Shown here one piece after another: positions 8,812-16,842 of a DNA stretch of 49,009 nt. The position numbers and the translations under genes were made by a program. The stretch comes from Amycolatopsis sp. (GTDB lineage Bacteria; Actinomycetota; Actinomycetes; Mycobacteriales; Pseudonocardiaceae), in contig NZ_JAODNM010000059.1 of NCBI RefSeq assembly GCF_025464955.1, forward strand, positions 1 to 49,009, given 5' to 3'. The notes below the pieces were generated by a model that saw only the letters and a list, made by a program, of their open reading frames with translations, did not search any database and had not been told where the DNA came from. Position 1 is the stretch's first letter. Each line of letters begins with the position of its first letter.

Positions 8812-9277
8812 TCAAGCGCGGCGGACGCGGCGCCAGAGGAAGCCGAGTACGAGCAAAGCGCCGAACACCACGAGGATCGCGAAGCCGGTGATCACACTGA
8901 CCCGCGCCGCGGTGTATAACGTCTGGCCGCCGCCAGGCTGGTAGCCGTGTTCCTCGGCGATCCTTTCGGCGGAGAGCTGGACTTCCCTCTGCCCGGTCGG
9001 ATCGATCCGGCCATCCTCGACCCGCATTTGGGCACTTCGACAGAATCACCTTCGCGTCGTCCGCCGTCCACGGCTTGGGCGCTTCGGGCGGCAGGTTGAG
9101 GACCACGGGGTAGGTACCTTGCCCGCCAGCCGGACCGGACCGCGGCTGGTCCCCCGACCGGATCTGCGTCGCGTACTTCGAGATCGTTCGTGGGCGCCAC
9201 GGAAACAGAAAGAACTCGGCCACGTCGACGCAGTGTCGCGGACGGAGCTCGGGACGGGTCCCGGGCTCCGTCCGCAA
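8812..9277 (-). pseudogene. Frameshifted membrane-anchored protein
   Basis: Protein-like sequence is split over two reverse frames. The upstream frame carries GTYPVVLNLPPEAPKPW and TADDAKVILSKCPN. At about 9025-9045 the meaning passes to a second frame, MRVEDGRIDPTGQREV onward. That frame ends in a clear membrane helix (VSVITGFAILVVFGALLVLGF) and a basic tail WRRVRRA, stopping at 8812. The second frame is closed upstream by a TGA at 9046-9048, so it cannot be read through. The parts would form one C-terminally anchored protein after a small indel correction. A real 71-residue tail-anchored protein starting at 9027 is the alternative. Family not recognised; the 5' boundary is uncertain because a hairpin occupies 9238-9275. 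Confidence 0.4.
9238..9275. repeat. 17-bp inverted repeat (hairpin)
   Basis: Arms 9238-9254 (gcggacggagctcggga) and 9259-9275 pair with one mismatch around a 4-nt loop. It lies at the 5' side of the decayed reverse-strand gene and could be a terminator or a mobile palindrome. Confidence 0.55.
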
Positions 9278-9455
9278 CCAACATCAGCCTGGTCAAGGCT
9301 GCTCGTGTAACGCCTGTATCACGCCAACCCCACCGTCACAGACAGCTCTACAGGGTTTACTTTGCGGGTCCGGCGGGCATTTAATCGTCATGACCACCCC
9401 AGACCCCCGGTGGCGGGTCCGTTCACCTGCATTGGGAGCAGCCGTGGAGACAGTT

Positions 9456-9635
9456 ATGCCGCAAACGACGGAAACCAAGCAGCTCGCGACGGAGTTCGAC
9501 CGCCGCGCCGCGGTGGCCTGGATCCGGGCTGCCGACGCCGGCCTGATCGACGCCGACGAGCTGGTCTACCTGTTGACCGGCGCGGATCCCGCGCGACTGG
9601 ATACGGCGGACAGCGGGCGCGCCCGCCGCGGCTGA
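9456..9635 (+). CDS. Small hypothetical protein
   Basis: 59 residues from ATG 9456, preceded by TGGAGA six bases upstream. The sequence MPQTTETKQLATEFDRR, AAVAWIRAADAGLIDADEL and VYLLTGADPARL is helical and acidic with strong G/C in third positions, so it looks coding. The tail SGRARRG is basic. An upstream in-frame ATG at 9390 is possible but less well supported. No known domain recognised; the gene stands alone. Confidence 0.5.
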   Translation: MPQTTETKQLATEFDRRAAVAWIRAADAGLIDADELVYLLTGADPARLDTADSGRARRG

Positions 9636-9671
9636 CCACGACGAACGCACCCGCTGGCTGAGCATCAGCGC

Positions 9672-10013
9672 TTAGCGATGCGCCCGAACGACCTGCGCAG
9701 CCTCGGCCTGGGCGACCGCACGAAGACGTGCCGGGCTCGCCTGCGAAGGAACCGCACGCAACTGTGCGGGCGCAGGCAGAACGCGGGTCGGGTTGGCCTG
9801 CGCCGGGGCAGGGGCAGGCAGCGCACGAAGCTGAGCCGGGGCCGGACGCGTCACCTTCGCACGGACACCGTGGCGCGCCGGAGCAGCTGCGGAGACGACC
9901 TGGGCGGAACGACTCGGCGCCGGTGCCGCGTCGGCCACCGACGTCGCCAACGCCAGCGAACCGACAATCGCCGCTGCGACCGTACCGGAAACAACTAAAC
10001 TTTTGAGCTGCAT
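9672..10013 (-). CDS. Small secreted Ala/Pro-rich repeat protein
   Basis: 113 residues from ATG 10013 with an excellent GGAGG ribosome-binding site six bases upstream. Residues 1-29 are a Sec signal peptide (MQLKSLVVSGTVAAAIVGSL through ATSVADA, cleavage after ADAA). The mature part has only a few residue types and degenerate repeats around PAPAQLRALP, LPAPAQLRAVP and ASPARLRAVA, with Arg and Lys but almost no acidic residues, so it is a basic, probably extended exported protein. No enzymatic domain. Possible roles include interaction with cell-wall polymers, but that is speculation. Confidence 0.7.
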   Translation of the reverse strand: MQLKSLVVSGTVAAAIVGSLALATSVADAAPAPSRSAQVVSAAAPARHGVRAKVTRPAPAQLRALPAPAPAQANPTRVLPAPAQLRAVPSQASPARLRAVAQAEAAQVVRAHR

Positions 10014-10195
10014 GGGTTTTCCTCCGATGGCCGAAAGCGGTCGAGTCCCCTGTGGACGATCCTTACCCGACCCAAGCTAGCCACCGACTGTCAGGAACCT
10101 GTTCGGATCCTGTCTTCTTCCCGTTGCGGCAGACCGGCGAGCGTCATAGGCGCCCGGGACGGTACGAGGCCAACGTCCGTAGCTCAGCAGACCTT

Positions 10196-10260
10196 CGCAA
10201 CTCGACGGCGAGTTGCGATCGTTGCGGACATCAACTACCGCAACTCGCCGTCGAGTTGCG
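10196..10260. repeat. Pair of inverted near-palindromic units
   Basis: Units at 10196-10217 and 10239-10260 are each near-palindromes (arms cgcaactcg and cgagttgcg with an asymmetric centre acgg or ccgt) and are exact reverse complements of each other over 22 bp, separated by 21 bp. A third related copy, gcaagtcgacggcgagttgc, lies at 10476-10496. The arrangement resembles REP/BIME-type intergenic repeats. Function not known from sequence. Confidence 0.65.
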
Positions 10261-10514
10261 GTAAGAGGGAGCGCGGTTAGGGCTGTGGTGTCGAGCGCTT
10301 GCGTTTACTGAAGCAAGGACCGGGCCACGACGGGCACGCAGTACGGATCCGAGTGCCGCATCCGTGACGCGGTAGTACCACCGGTGCCGATGTGGGCACT
10401 GAGGCTGCTGGGGCTGGCTGCGTCCGCTGCCATTCGTACCAGGGGTCCCCCGATTCAGTACCGCTGCGGGCGTTAGCAAGTCGACGGCGAGTTGCGAAAG
10501 CCGGGGAATGCAGT

Positions 10515-10569
10515 CAGGGCTCGTGAGTGTCGCGGCCGGATGATCCGGTCGCGGCACTCACGAGCCCTG
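10515..10569. terminator. Long hairpin downstream of HNH copy 1
   Basis: The arms cagggctcgtgagtg (10515-10529) and cactcacgagccctg (10555-10569) are perfect complements. Pairing continues inward (cgcggccgga with tccggtcgcg, one mismatch) to a TGA loop, giving a stem of about 26 bp. It begins 15 nt past the stop of the reverse-strand HNH gene, so it is placed to terminate that transcript. It lacks a T tract and might instead be a mobile palindromic element. Confidence 0.55.
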
Positions 10570-10583
10570 GGTGGGTTGTTCTG

Positions 10584-11831
10584 TTACAGGTGCATGGTGT
10601 TGCGCCTGGGTCTTCGAAGCGGATCAAGATGGGCAGGCGGGATGAAGTCCGGTCTCCCGTCACCGCCCATCCGCACTTCCCAACCACCACAATGAATTAA
10701 TCGGTGGTGCCGTTCACACAGGAGGGTCAAGTTGTCCAGGTCGGTTGGCCCGCCGAGGATCCAATACACGATATGGTGCCCGTCGCAGTGTTTGGCGTGG
10801 CTTTTACAACCGGGAAACGCGCATCCGCGGTCCCGCATGACGAGTCGTCGCCGTTGTCCGGTGGTGATAATTCTCTTGGACCGCCCCAGATCCATCTGCT
10901 CACTCTCAGTCCCGAGAACAGCGGGAATCACCTTGCAGTCACACGCCAACATCCGCGCTTCCGCTGCCGTGATGACGCCACCGTAGTCGAGCATCGCCGT
11001 TCCGATGCCGGACTTGAGTGTTTCGTAGTCCACGGTGACCGCCACATGGACACGGTCACCACCATGGGTCGGGATCTCGTCCACGGTCATCGCGAGCCGG
11101 ACCAGATCGACCAACGCGTCGGCCTGGCGTTCCCATTGGCTGCGGGTGTCGCGGCCTTCCTCTTTCGCCGAGTGCGGCTTCGCCAACGGATCCAACGCGG
11201 CCCGCAACTGGGCGTAGGCCAGGTTGTCGAGCTTGCCTTTGAGTGTCGCGGAGCCGTCGCGGTGTTCCTGGAACGACAACTCCCGCTGCGGTCTCTCCGG
11301 CGGATCCTTCGGCTCCGGCCCATCCGGATCCAACGTGTCGAGGATCCGGTCGCCGGCTTTCTTCACCTCGACCGGGGACGTGTTCACGGCGAGGTTGACC
11401 AGGATTTTCTCCGCCGCCACCCGATCCTCCTCCGACACCGTGCAAGGCATCGCCGTCATCGTCTTCACGATCACGTCCACATGCGCGGGAGTGAGAGCAC
11501 CGGCCAATGCGGCGAAACCGGTCAGGGGTGCGACACCGGGGATCTCTGTCCCGTCGATGGCGTACAAGGAGTTGGTGCCGCGGGCACGGACCACGATCTG
11601 ACGCGCCGCAGGCTCGGACAACCCCGTCGTATGCATCAGCCACTGCACCGCAGAGGTGTACTGATGAGTCACCTTGATGCCATCAGTCTCGGTCTTGGTG
11701 ACCACCAGACCCAGCAGCGCGGTGTACCGGTTCATCTCCCGGGTGATCGCCCGCGCGTACTCGACCAGTGTCGCCGGATCAGCACGCCGGATATCGGCGG
11801 GATCGGGGAGGGTGATCGTTACGCTGGGCAC
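10584..11831 (-). CDS. DUF222 / HNH endonuclease (13E12 repeat family), copy 1
   Basis: 415 residues starting at GTG 11831. The N-terminal DUF222 region (about 1-300) is followed by an HNH nuclease fold: CAFPGCKSHAKHCDGHHI, then DLDNLTLLCERHHRLIH with Cys metal ligands and the HH/N/H catalytic set intact. A conserved TAGAAT -10 box ends 6 nt upstream and no ribosome-binding site is present, indicating a leaderless message. An SOS-box-like palindrome overlaps the promoter. The protein has only about 24 differences in 341 shared residues from the copy at 47981. These proteins form high-copy families in mycobacteria and Amycolatopsis; their biological role is unsettled. Confidence 0.9.
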   Translation of the reverse strand: MPSVTITLPDPADIRRADPATLVEYARAITREMNRYTALLGLVVTKTETDGIKVTHQYTSAVQWLMHTTGLSEPAARQIVVRARGTNSLYAIDGTEIPGVAPLTGFAALAGALTPAHVDVIVKTMTAMPCTVSEEDRVAAEKILVNLAVNTSPVEVKKAGDRILDTLDPDGPEPKDPPERPQRELSFQEHRDGSATLKGKLDNLAYAQLRAALDPLAKPHSAKEEGRDTRSQWERQADALVDLVRLAMTVDEIPTHGGDRVHVAVTVDYETLKSGIGTAMLDYGGVITAAEARMLACDCKVIPAVLGTESEQMDLGRSKRIITTGQRRRLVMRDRGCAFPGCKSHAKHCDGHHIVYWILGGPTDLDNLTLLCERHHRLIHCGGWEVRMGGDGRPDFIPPAHLDPLRRPRRNTMHL

Positions 11832-11837
11832 TTCTCT

Positions 11838-11866
11838 ATTCTACCTCGATTCGAACGTTTATTCGG
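11838..11866 (-). promoter_or_regulatory. Leaderless promoter with SOS-box-like site, HNH copy 1
   Basis: On the reverse strand a TAGAAT -10 hexamer (11838-11843) lies 6 nt before the GTG. The palindrome TCGAAC-GTTT-ATTCGG (11851-11866) lies just upstream. The actinobacterial LexA box is TCGAAC-N4-GTTCGA, so this has two mismatches in one half. The -10 and palindrome positions are kept in copy 2. Confidence 0.55.
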
Positions 11867-12167
11867 AACACGGTCAGGTGATACACATTATCGCCGGGCG
11901 TAGTCGTCGAATATTTGGAAAGACCGCCATAGCAACGAAATACGCCCGCTCGTCTCCTGCAACTGCTTGCCGCGTCACTCACTGATGCACCACAATGACA
12001 AGGCCGGTTGCTTAACGTGAGTGGGGAGGCGTTATCCGTGCGTTGACCGCAAGAAAAGTCCCTTTGAGCCACTCGAAAAACACCACCAGCACAAAGCAAC
12101 GGGCCCTCGAATCCGGCAATAACCCCGCCCGGCCCCGGTCCTTGCTGCAGTAAACCGGACCTACCAC
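11867..12167. repeat. Upstream region of HNH copy 1, inverted repeat of 47651-47945
   Basis: No gene. Conserved with the copy 2 upstream region in inverse orientation: shared blocks include the interval around gtcgtcgaat (11905), the segment around caaggccggttgcttaacgt (11999) and gcaaggaccggggc near 12132-12145 read on the reverse strand. Homology ends near 12158, just before the helicase stop codon. Confidence 0.7.
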
Positions 12168-15100
12168 CTAACGCAAGCCAGCACCCGCACCTGTACCTGT
12201 ACCTGTACCTGTACCTGTACCTGTACCTACCGAACCCGACCAGGACGAGGCCGCGTTCATCAGGCCGATCATGCCCGACACCAGCCGCATCTGGTCCACC
12301 GTCCGGATGTCGGCCTCTACCAGCCGCGGCGAGCAGACGAGTACCGCGACCGCTTGCGCGCGGGACAAGGCGACGTTCAACCGGTTGCGGGACAACAGGA
12401 AGTCCAGCCCACGTGGCAGGTCCACCGCGGACGACGACGTCATGGTCGCGATCACGACCGGTGCTTCCTGACCCTGGAAGCGGTCCACCGTGCCGACGCG
12501 GACGCCGGGGAAGCCGGCTCGCTGGAGTTCCCTGGTCACCACGCGCGCCTGCAGGTTATACGGCGCCACCACGAGGATGTCCTCGTCGGCGAGCGGGCGG
12601 ACCTCATCGCCGTCCGCCCACATGCGACCGTGCAGGGACGCGACGATTTCCGCGACCGAAGCGGCTTCCTCGACCGAACGGGTGGTGTTGCCGTGGTGAT
12701 CGACCTCGGCCAGGTACAGCCCGGCGGGTACGCCCGCCACACCTCGTCCGGCGGCCGACGGGTGCGCGTGCAGCAATCCGGCGTACGACAGCTGCGAGAC
12801 CGGTTCGCACACCGCGGGGTGCATCCGCCTTGACTGGTCGAGGAAGTAGCCGAGGTCGGGCGAGATGACGTCGGCGTCGCCGATCAGGTGACCCAGCGCC
12901 GACGCCTCCGCGCCCGCCGGATGCGTGCCCTGCACGACCTGCGGCAGCTGCTGCGGATCGCCCAGCAGTACCAGGTTCTTCGCGCACATCGACACCGCGA
13001 GCGCGTCGGCGAGCGCGAACTGCCCGGCCTCGTCGATGACCAGGACGTCGAACGGCTCCGCCCGCAGCGCGGTGTTGGCGAAGGTCCACGCGGTGCCGCC
13101 GACGAGGTGGCCGGTGTCGTGCTCGGCCCGCCAGCGTACCAGTCCCGGGTTGTCCTTGGGCTGCTCCCACGGCAGCGACGGGTCGGCAGCTTTCTTCGGC
13201 CGCTTCGCCGCCGCCAGCTCCGGCGCGGTGGCCTTCGCCGCCGCCATGACGTTCTCCACCGCCTTGTGACTGGTCGACGTCACGGCCACGGTCTTGCCCG
13301 CGCGGACCAGGTGCGCGATCAACTGGCCTGCCAGGTACGTCTTGCCCGCCCCCGGCGGCCCCTGCACGGCCAGCGTCGAGTCGTCCAGCGCGTCGACGGT
13401 CTCGATCACCGTGCGCACCAGGTCGTCACCGGGCTCGGGCAGCGCTCGGCCTCCGCGCAACCGCGGCGGAGTACCGCGCAGCAAGTCGACACCGGGATGC
13501 GCGGGCAATGCCGGCAACCCTTCGACGACCAGCCGGGCGAGGTCCGCGACGGCCTCGTCCTTGGGCGAAGGCCGGACCGGGCTGCCGGGCAGGACCGCGG
13601 CCGGGCGCTCACCGGTCGTCTCGTCCACCGCGGCGCTTTCCTCCAGGGTCAGCACTTCGGCGGACGCGTCGAGGACCTTGGCGTCGCGGGCGGACGTCCG
13701 ATAACGCAGCCGCACCTGGTCCCCGAGGGTGAACGGATGCGGCCGGTCCGGGTCGCAGGCGATGGTCAGCGTCCGCTTGGCCTTCTTGACCCGCCCCGCG
13801 GGCGCCACCCACTCCCCCGCGCGGACCGACACCGGGACCGCGCACGTCGTGTCGACTTCGAGGTCACCGAGTGGCGCGGCTACCTGCCGGAAGAACTCCC
13901 ACCAGGCCGGGTTCGTCTCGCGGCGGTGGTAGCCGACCGCGGCGGCCAACAGCGCGCGGGCGCGTTGGTCGGCGGTGGCGTCGGCCGGGTCGTCGGGCAG
14001 TCCTTCGAGCAGCGGGTCCACCAACGCGGCCATGGCGGCAGCACGTTCCGCTCGGCGCTCGGCGGCGAGCTGGTCGGAGGTGTCCTCGATCAGCGCATCG
14101 GCGTCGGACCGTTCTTCCGGCGCGAGTGGTTCGATCCCGGCCTTCTCGCGGATCTGGTGGAGGAATTCGAAAAGCCGGAGCGTGGACACGCAGTCGTACT
14201 CGTTGTAGTCGCTGATCCCGCGCAGGACCTCGTCCGCACGCTCGACCTCGCTGAGTTGGGACAGCGTCAAGTACTCCTCGTACGCCTCGATGCTCGACAC
14301 GGCGTTCTTGACGTCTCCGTCACGCGCGCTCGGCATGTACAGCGGCTCGAGGTACTTGATGGAGTACGACCGCTGCGATACCAGCAGTGCCTTGCGCACC
14401 ACGGCGTAGAGGTCGACCAGCGCGCCGCCGCGAAGCAGGTCGTCCACGGCCTCTTCGCGCGTACCGTGCAGCGCGGCGAGCCGCTTGAGCGCGGTGACCT
14501 CGTAGGGCGCGTAGTGGTAGACATGCGCGCCGGGGTGAGCAGCGAGCCGAGCCGCGGCGAAATCGACGAACTCCTCGAACGCGCGCTTCTCCTGCGCCCG
14601 CGAGTGCGCCCAGAACGGCGTGAACTCCTCGGCTTCGTCCTTGGTGACCGCGCCGAACAGGTACTCGAGCCCGCTCCCGCCCAGCGCATACGGGTCGCCT
14701 TCCATGTCGAAGAAGACGTCGCCGGGGCTGAACGGCGGAAGCGCCGCGAGCACGCCGGGGTCGATGATCTCGTACCCGACCTCGCCGGTGGTGTCCTGTT
14801 TGACCTGGATGGCGGCCTGTGCGCGCAACGCCGTGAACGTGGTGGCGGACAGGTCCCGCGGCCGGTCCTCCGGCTCGGCGGTGGCCAGCGCGTCGATGGT
14901 GGCAAGCCCGGCCTCGGCCAGTTTGCGGCGCTGATCCGTGCGCATCCCCGCGACGAGCGACAGGTCGCGGTCGGTTTCCCGGCCGGACGCGCAGTGCTGG
15001 GCGTAACCGCAGCTCGCGCAGGCCGGGCGCTGGTCGGCCCACAGCCGCTCGGGCAGCTCGACCGGCCGTGCCCGGAGCCTGGACCGCAACCGCTCCAGCA

Positions 15101-15611
15101 ACGGCAGAAAGTCGTCGACCCGCAGCGTCCGGGTGGTGCCGTCGCCCAGCAGGAGGTGCATTTCGGGCCCCGACGGCCAGCCGGCGCGCCGCAGTGCGTC
15201 GGCGTACGCGGTCAGCTGCAGCACCGCCGACGGCCTCGCGTGCCTGGCCAGCTTGGTGTCGTAGACCTCGTAGCGGCCTTCGTCGTCCCTGAGCAGGAAG
15301 TCTGCGCGGCCGGTGAAGTCCTCGTCGAGGAAAACCGCTTGGTAGATCACCGGCGCACCCGCTCGCAGCGCCTCGGCGGTCGCCTTCACCGCGGCCGCCC
15401 GGTCCTGGTAGTCGATTTCGACCACCGCGTGGCGTTCGTGCCGGAACTTGGCCAACGTGGCCTGCTCGTGGGCGCGTCCGTGCTTGACCGCGAGCTGGTC
15501 GGCGCCGCTGCCCGGGCGCGGCGCTCCCGGCAACCCGGCGGACAACGCCTGGTTGAGGATGCTGCGGTGATCGCATTCGAGCAGGTCGGCGAGGTCGCTG
15601 GGGGTGTGCAT
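12168..15611 (-). CDS. TM0106-type RecB-like nuclease fused to Superfamily 1 DNA/RNA helicase
   Basis: About 1147 residues from ATG 15611 (MHTPSDLADLLECDH). The open frame reaches 15866 but the extra sequence is not protein-like. The N-terminal PD-(D/E)XK nuclease (about 1-210) shows GRADFLLRDD and YEVYDTKLA, followed by a Cys cluster CASCGYAQHC that may bind an Fe-S cluster. An RNase H-like segment follows (VFFDMEGDPYALGG). The C-terminal SF1 helicase has Walker A QGPPGAGKTYLAG, Walker B VLVIDEAGQ, LLGDPQQLPQV and VDRFQGQEAPVVI. Domain order matches TM0106 RecB-like/AAA helicases thought to act in nucleic-acid repair or RNA processing. It ends in a Gly-Thr tail encoded by a hexanucleotide repeat. 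Start position is uncertain. Confidence 0.88.
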   Translation of the reverse strand: MHTPSDLADLLECDHRSILNQALSAGLPGAPRPGSGADQLAVKHGRAHEQATLAKFRHERHAVVEIDYQDRAAAVKATAEALRAGAPVIYQAVFLDEDFTGRADFLLRDDEGRYEVYDTKLARHARPSAVLQLTAYADALRRAGWPSGPEMHLLLGDGTTRTLRVDDFLPLLERLRSRLRARPVELPERLWADQRPACASCGYAQHCASGRETDRDLSLVAGMRTDQRRKLAEAGLATIDALATAEPEDRPRDLSATTFTALRAQAAIQVKQDTTGEVGYEIIDPGVLAALPPFSPGDVFFDMEGDPYALGGSGLEYLFGAVTKDEAEEFTPFWAHSRAQEKRAFEEFVDFAAARLAAHPGAHVYHYAPYEVTALKRLAALHGTREEAVDDLLRGGALVDLYAVVRKALLVSQRSYSIKYLEPLYMPSARDGDVKNAVSSIEAYEEYLTLSQLSEVERADEVLRGISDYNEYDCVSTLRLFEFLHQIREKAGIEPLAPEERSDADALIEDTSDQLAAERRAERAAAMAALVDPLLEGLPDDPADATADQRARALLAAAVGYHRRETNPAWWEFFRQVAAPLGDLEVDTTCAVPVSVRAGEWVAPAGRVKKAKRTLTIACDPDRPHPFTLGDQVRLRYRTSARDAKVLDASAEVLTLEESAAVDETTGERPAAVLPGSPVRPSPKDEAVADLARLVVEGLPALPAHPGVDLLRGTPPRLRGGRALPEPGDDLVRTVIETVDALDDSTLAVQGPPGAGKTYLAGQLIAHLVRAGKTVAVTSTSHKAVENVMAAAKATAPELAAAKRPKKAADPSLPWEQPKDNPGLVRWRAEHDTGHLVGGTAWTFANTALRAEPFDVLVIDEAGQFALADALAVSMCAKNLVLLGDPQQLPQVVQGTHPAGAEASALGHLIGDADVISPDLGYFLDQSRRMHPAVCEPVSQLSYAGLLHAHPSAAGRGVAGVPAGLYLAEVDHHGNTTRSVEEAASVAEIVASLHGRMWADGDEVRPLADEDILVVAPYNLQARVVTRELQRAGFPGVRVGTVDRFQGQEAPVVIATMTSSSAVDLPRGLDFLLSRNRLNVALSRAQAVAVLVCSPRLVEADIRTVDQMRLVSGMIGLMNAASSWSGSVGTGTGTGTGTGTGAGAGLR
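12189..12230. repeat. Hexanucleotide tandem repeat inside the helicase 3' end
   Basis: Six perfect copies of acctgt run from 12189 to 12224, followed by an imperfect acctac. Read on the coding strand they give an uninterrupted Gly-Thr repeat at the C terminus. A multiple-of-three unit lets copy number change without altering the frame. Confidence 0.9.
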
Positions 15612-15847
15612 CGCTGGGCAGTCTGACACGGTCCGCGGCCGGAACCTCCTCAGCCCCGCCGCGACACGCCACCCGTCTGGTCGACACATTTCAGCTGGCG
15701 AGATGCACACCACACCTGGTTGGGTATCCACAGGGGCCGTAGAGGCTCTTGTGGAGAGGTCGGCGAGAAAGTCCGCGCCGCGCTGAACCGGTACTGGTCG
15801 TTCATGCGTGTCTGAACCAGAACCCCGACACGATGGGACGAACAGCG

Positions 15848-16180
15848 ATGCAGTGTGAAACAGCAACCCGGATCGCGATCGACCTCGACGACACCTCCCG
15901 GTGCCCGGTGGCGCCGCTGTGCGAAGGCTGCGGCCGGACGGACGCGGGCCTGCGCGCCGCGATGGTCGAGACCAACTCGGCGGTGCACTGCCGCACCCTG
16001 TGCTCGTACTGCCTGAGCTCGGGGCGCACGCCCCGCATCGCCGACCGGCGGACAGCGCTGGCCCTCAACATCGTCCACTGCCAGCACCTCGGCATCGACT
16101 ACGACGACATGATGGACGAGCTGGCCCGGCAGGGCGCGTTCACCGAGCCGATCAGCTGCAGCCGGCCCTCGTACCAGTAG
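15848..16180 (+). CDS. Small Cys-rich (zinc-finger-like) protein
   Basis: 110 residues from ATG 15848, with a weak GGGA upstream; ATG 15833 is an alternative adding MGRTA. Two Cys pairs, CPVAPLCEGCGRT and CRTLCSYCLSSGRT, sit about 30 residues apart, a pattern that suits a structural zinc site. The rest is helical (LALNIVHCQHLGIDYDDM, MDELARQGAF). It points away from the nuclease-helicase gene across a 236-bp divergent region. I do not recognise a named family. Confidence 0.65.
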   Translation: MQCETATRIAIDLDDTSRCPVAPLCEGCGRTDAGLRAAMVETNSAVHCRTLCSYCLSSGRTPRIADRRTALALNIVHCQHLGIDYDDMMDELARQGAFTEPISCSRPSYQ

Positions 16181-16226
16181 AACGCGCGGTCAGGACCCCC
16201 GCGTCGTCGGATCTTGTCCGGTTCTG

Positions 16227-16826
16227 TCAGTCGTCTTCGAGCCGGCGGCGCCAGGGATGATCGCCGTGGGTATCCGCAAGTGCGACGCTCAACCAATGCC
16301 GCTGTTCCGGGAGGAGGACGCGCAGTGCCGCGGCGAACTCGGCCTCGTCCTTGGGGCGGGGTTCTTTGGCTTTGTAGAACAACTGCACTTCCGGCGCGAG
16401 GTACGGCACACCGTCAGCGCTGACGTGCCCCAGCGACGCAATCGGCTCGCGCACGCGAGGATTCCGCCGCGACACCCAGTCTTCGCCGTCGGATTCGTCG
16501 AGCATGACCTGGATCCGCCACGGCTCGACTGAAGACGGCCTGCACCAGATGTCGTGTACCGGCGGTGGCAGTGTCTCGCCGTGCGCCCAGGGGCAGAGGA
16601 CGCCGGGCGGGTCGGCGGCCCACCACTCCCAGCCGGCGAGCACCTGCTGCACGGCAGCCTGATCGCGGCGCAGCAGCAGGACGTCGATGTCCGCGTGCTC
16701 GCGGAACGACCGCCCGACGGCGAGCTCGATCGCATATCCGCCCGCGATCCACCAGGGGACCCGAAGCCCGGAGAACCTCGCGACGACGTCGTCGAGACTC
16801 TCCGGTTCCCAGGTCCACACGCCCAC
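16227..16826 (-). CDS. Nucleotidyltransferase-fold protein (aminoglycoside adenylyltransferase-like)
   Basis: 199 residues from GTG 16826; GTG 16820 is equally possible and neither has a strong ribosome-binding site. The motif GGYAIELAVG followed by REHADIDVLLLRRD is the GG...DxD signature of polymerase-beta-type nucleotidyltransferases. WDPPG-like and VQLFYKAKEPRPKDEADF-type segments (here AADPPGVLCPW and VQLFYKAKEPRPKDEAEF) match the small single-domain group that includes ANT(2'')-like proteins. Such chromosomal homologues are often of unknown substrate, so resistance should not be assumed. Its stop lies close to the end of the Cys-rich gene on the other strand. Confidence 0.78.
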   Translation of the reverse strand: MGVWTWEPESLDDVVARFSGLRVPWWIAGGYAIELAVGRSFREHADIDVLLLRRDQAAVQQVLAGWEWWAADPPGVLCPWAHGETLPPPVHDIWCRPSSVEPWRIQVMLDESDGEDWVSRRNPRVREPIASLGHVSADGVPYLAPEVQLFYKAKEPRPKDEAEFAAALRVLLPEQRHWLSVALADTHGDHPWRRRLEDD

Positions 16827-16842
16827 CAGGGTGCCACGATCG

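Larger units (their letters stand above)
10014..10583. other. 570-bp intergenic region rich in palindromic repeats
   Basis: No convincing gene in any frame. It holds three copies of a near-palindromic unit built on caactcgacggcgagttg (10196-10217, 10239-10260, 10476-10496) and the long hairpin at 10515-10569. Confidence 0.6.

Noticed and set aside
10196..10496. CRISPR-like array
   Set aside because: Only three units, in mixed orientation, with irregular spacing and no cas genes.
12888..15626. 912-codon forward open frame opposite the helicase
   Set aside because: Composition is Arg/Val/Gly-rich with no motifs, and the reverse strand has unmistakable nuclease-helicase motifs; it is an antisense shadow of high-GC coding.
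16227..16826. Aminoglycoside resistance gene
   Set aside because: Only the general nucleotidyltransferase signature is visible; nothing in context supports a resistance role.
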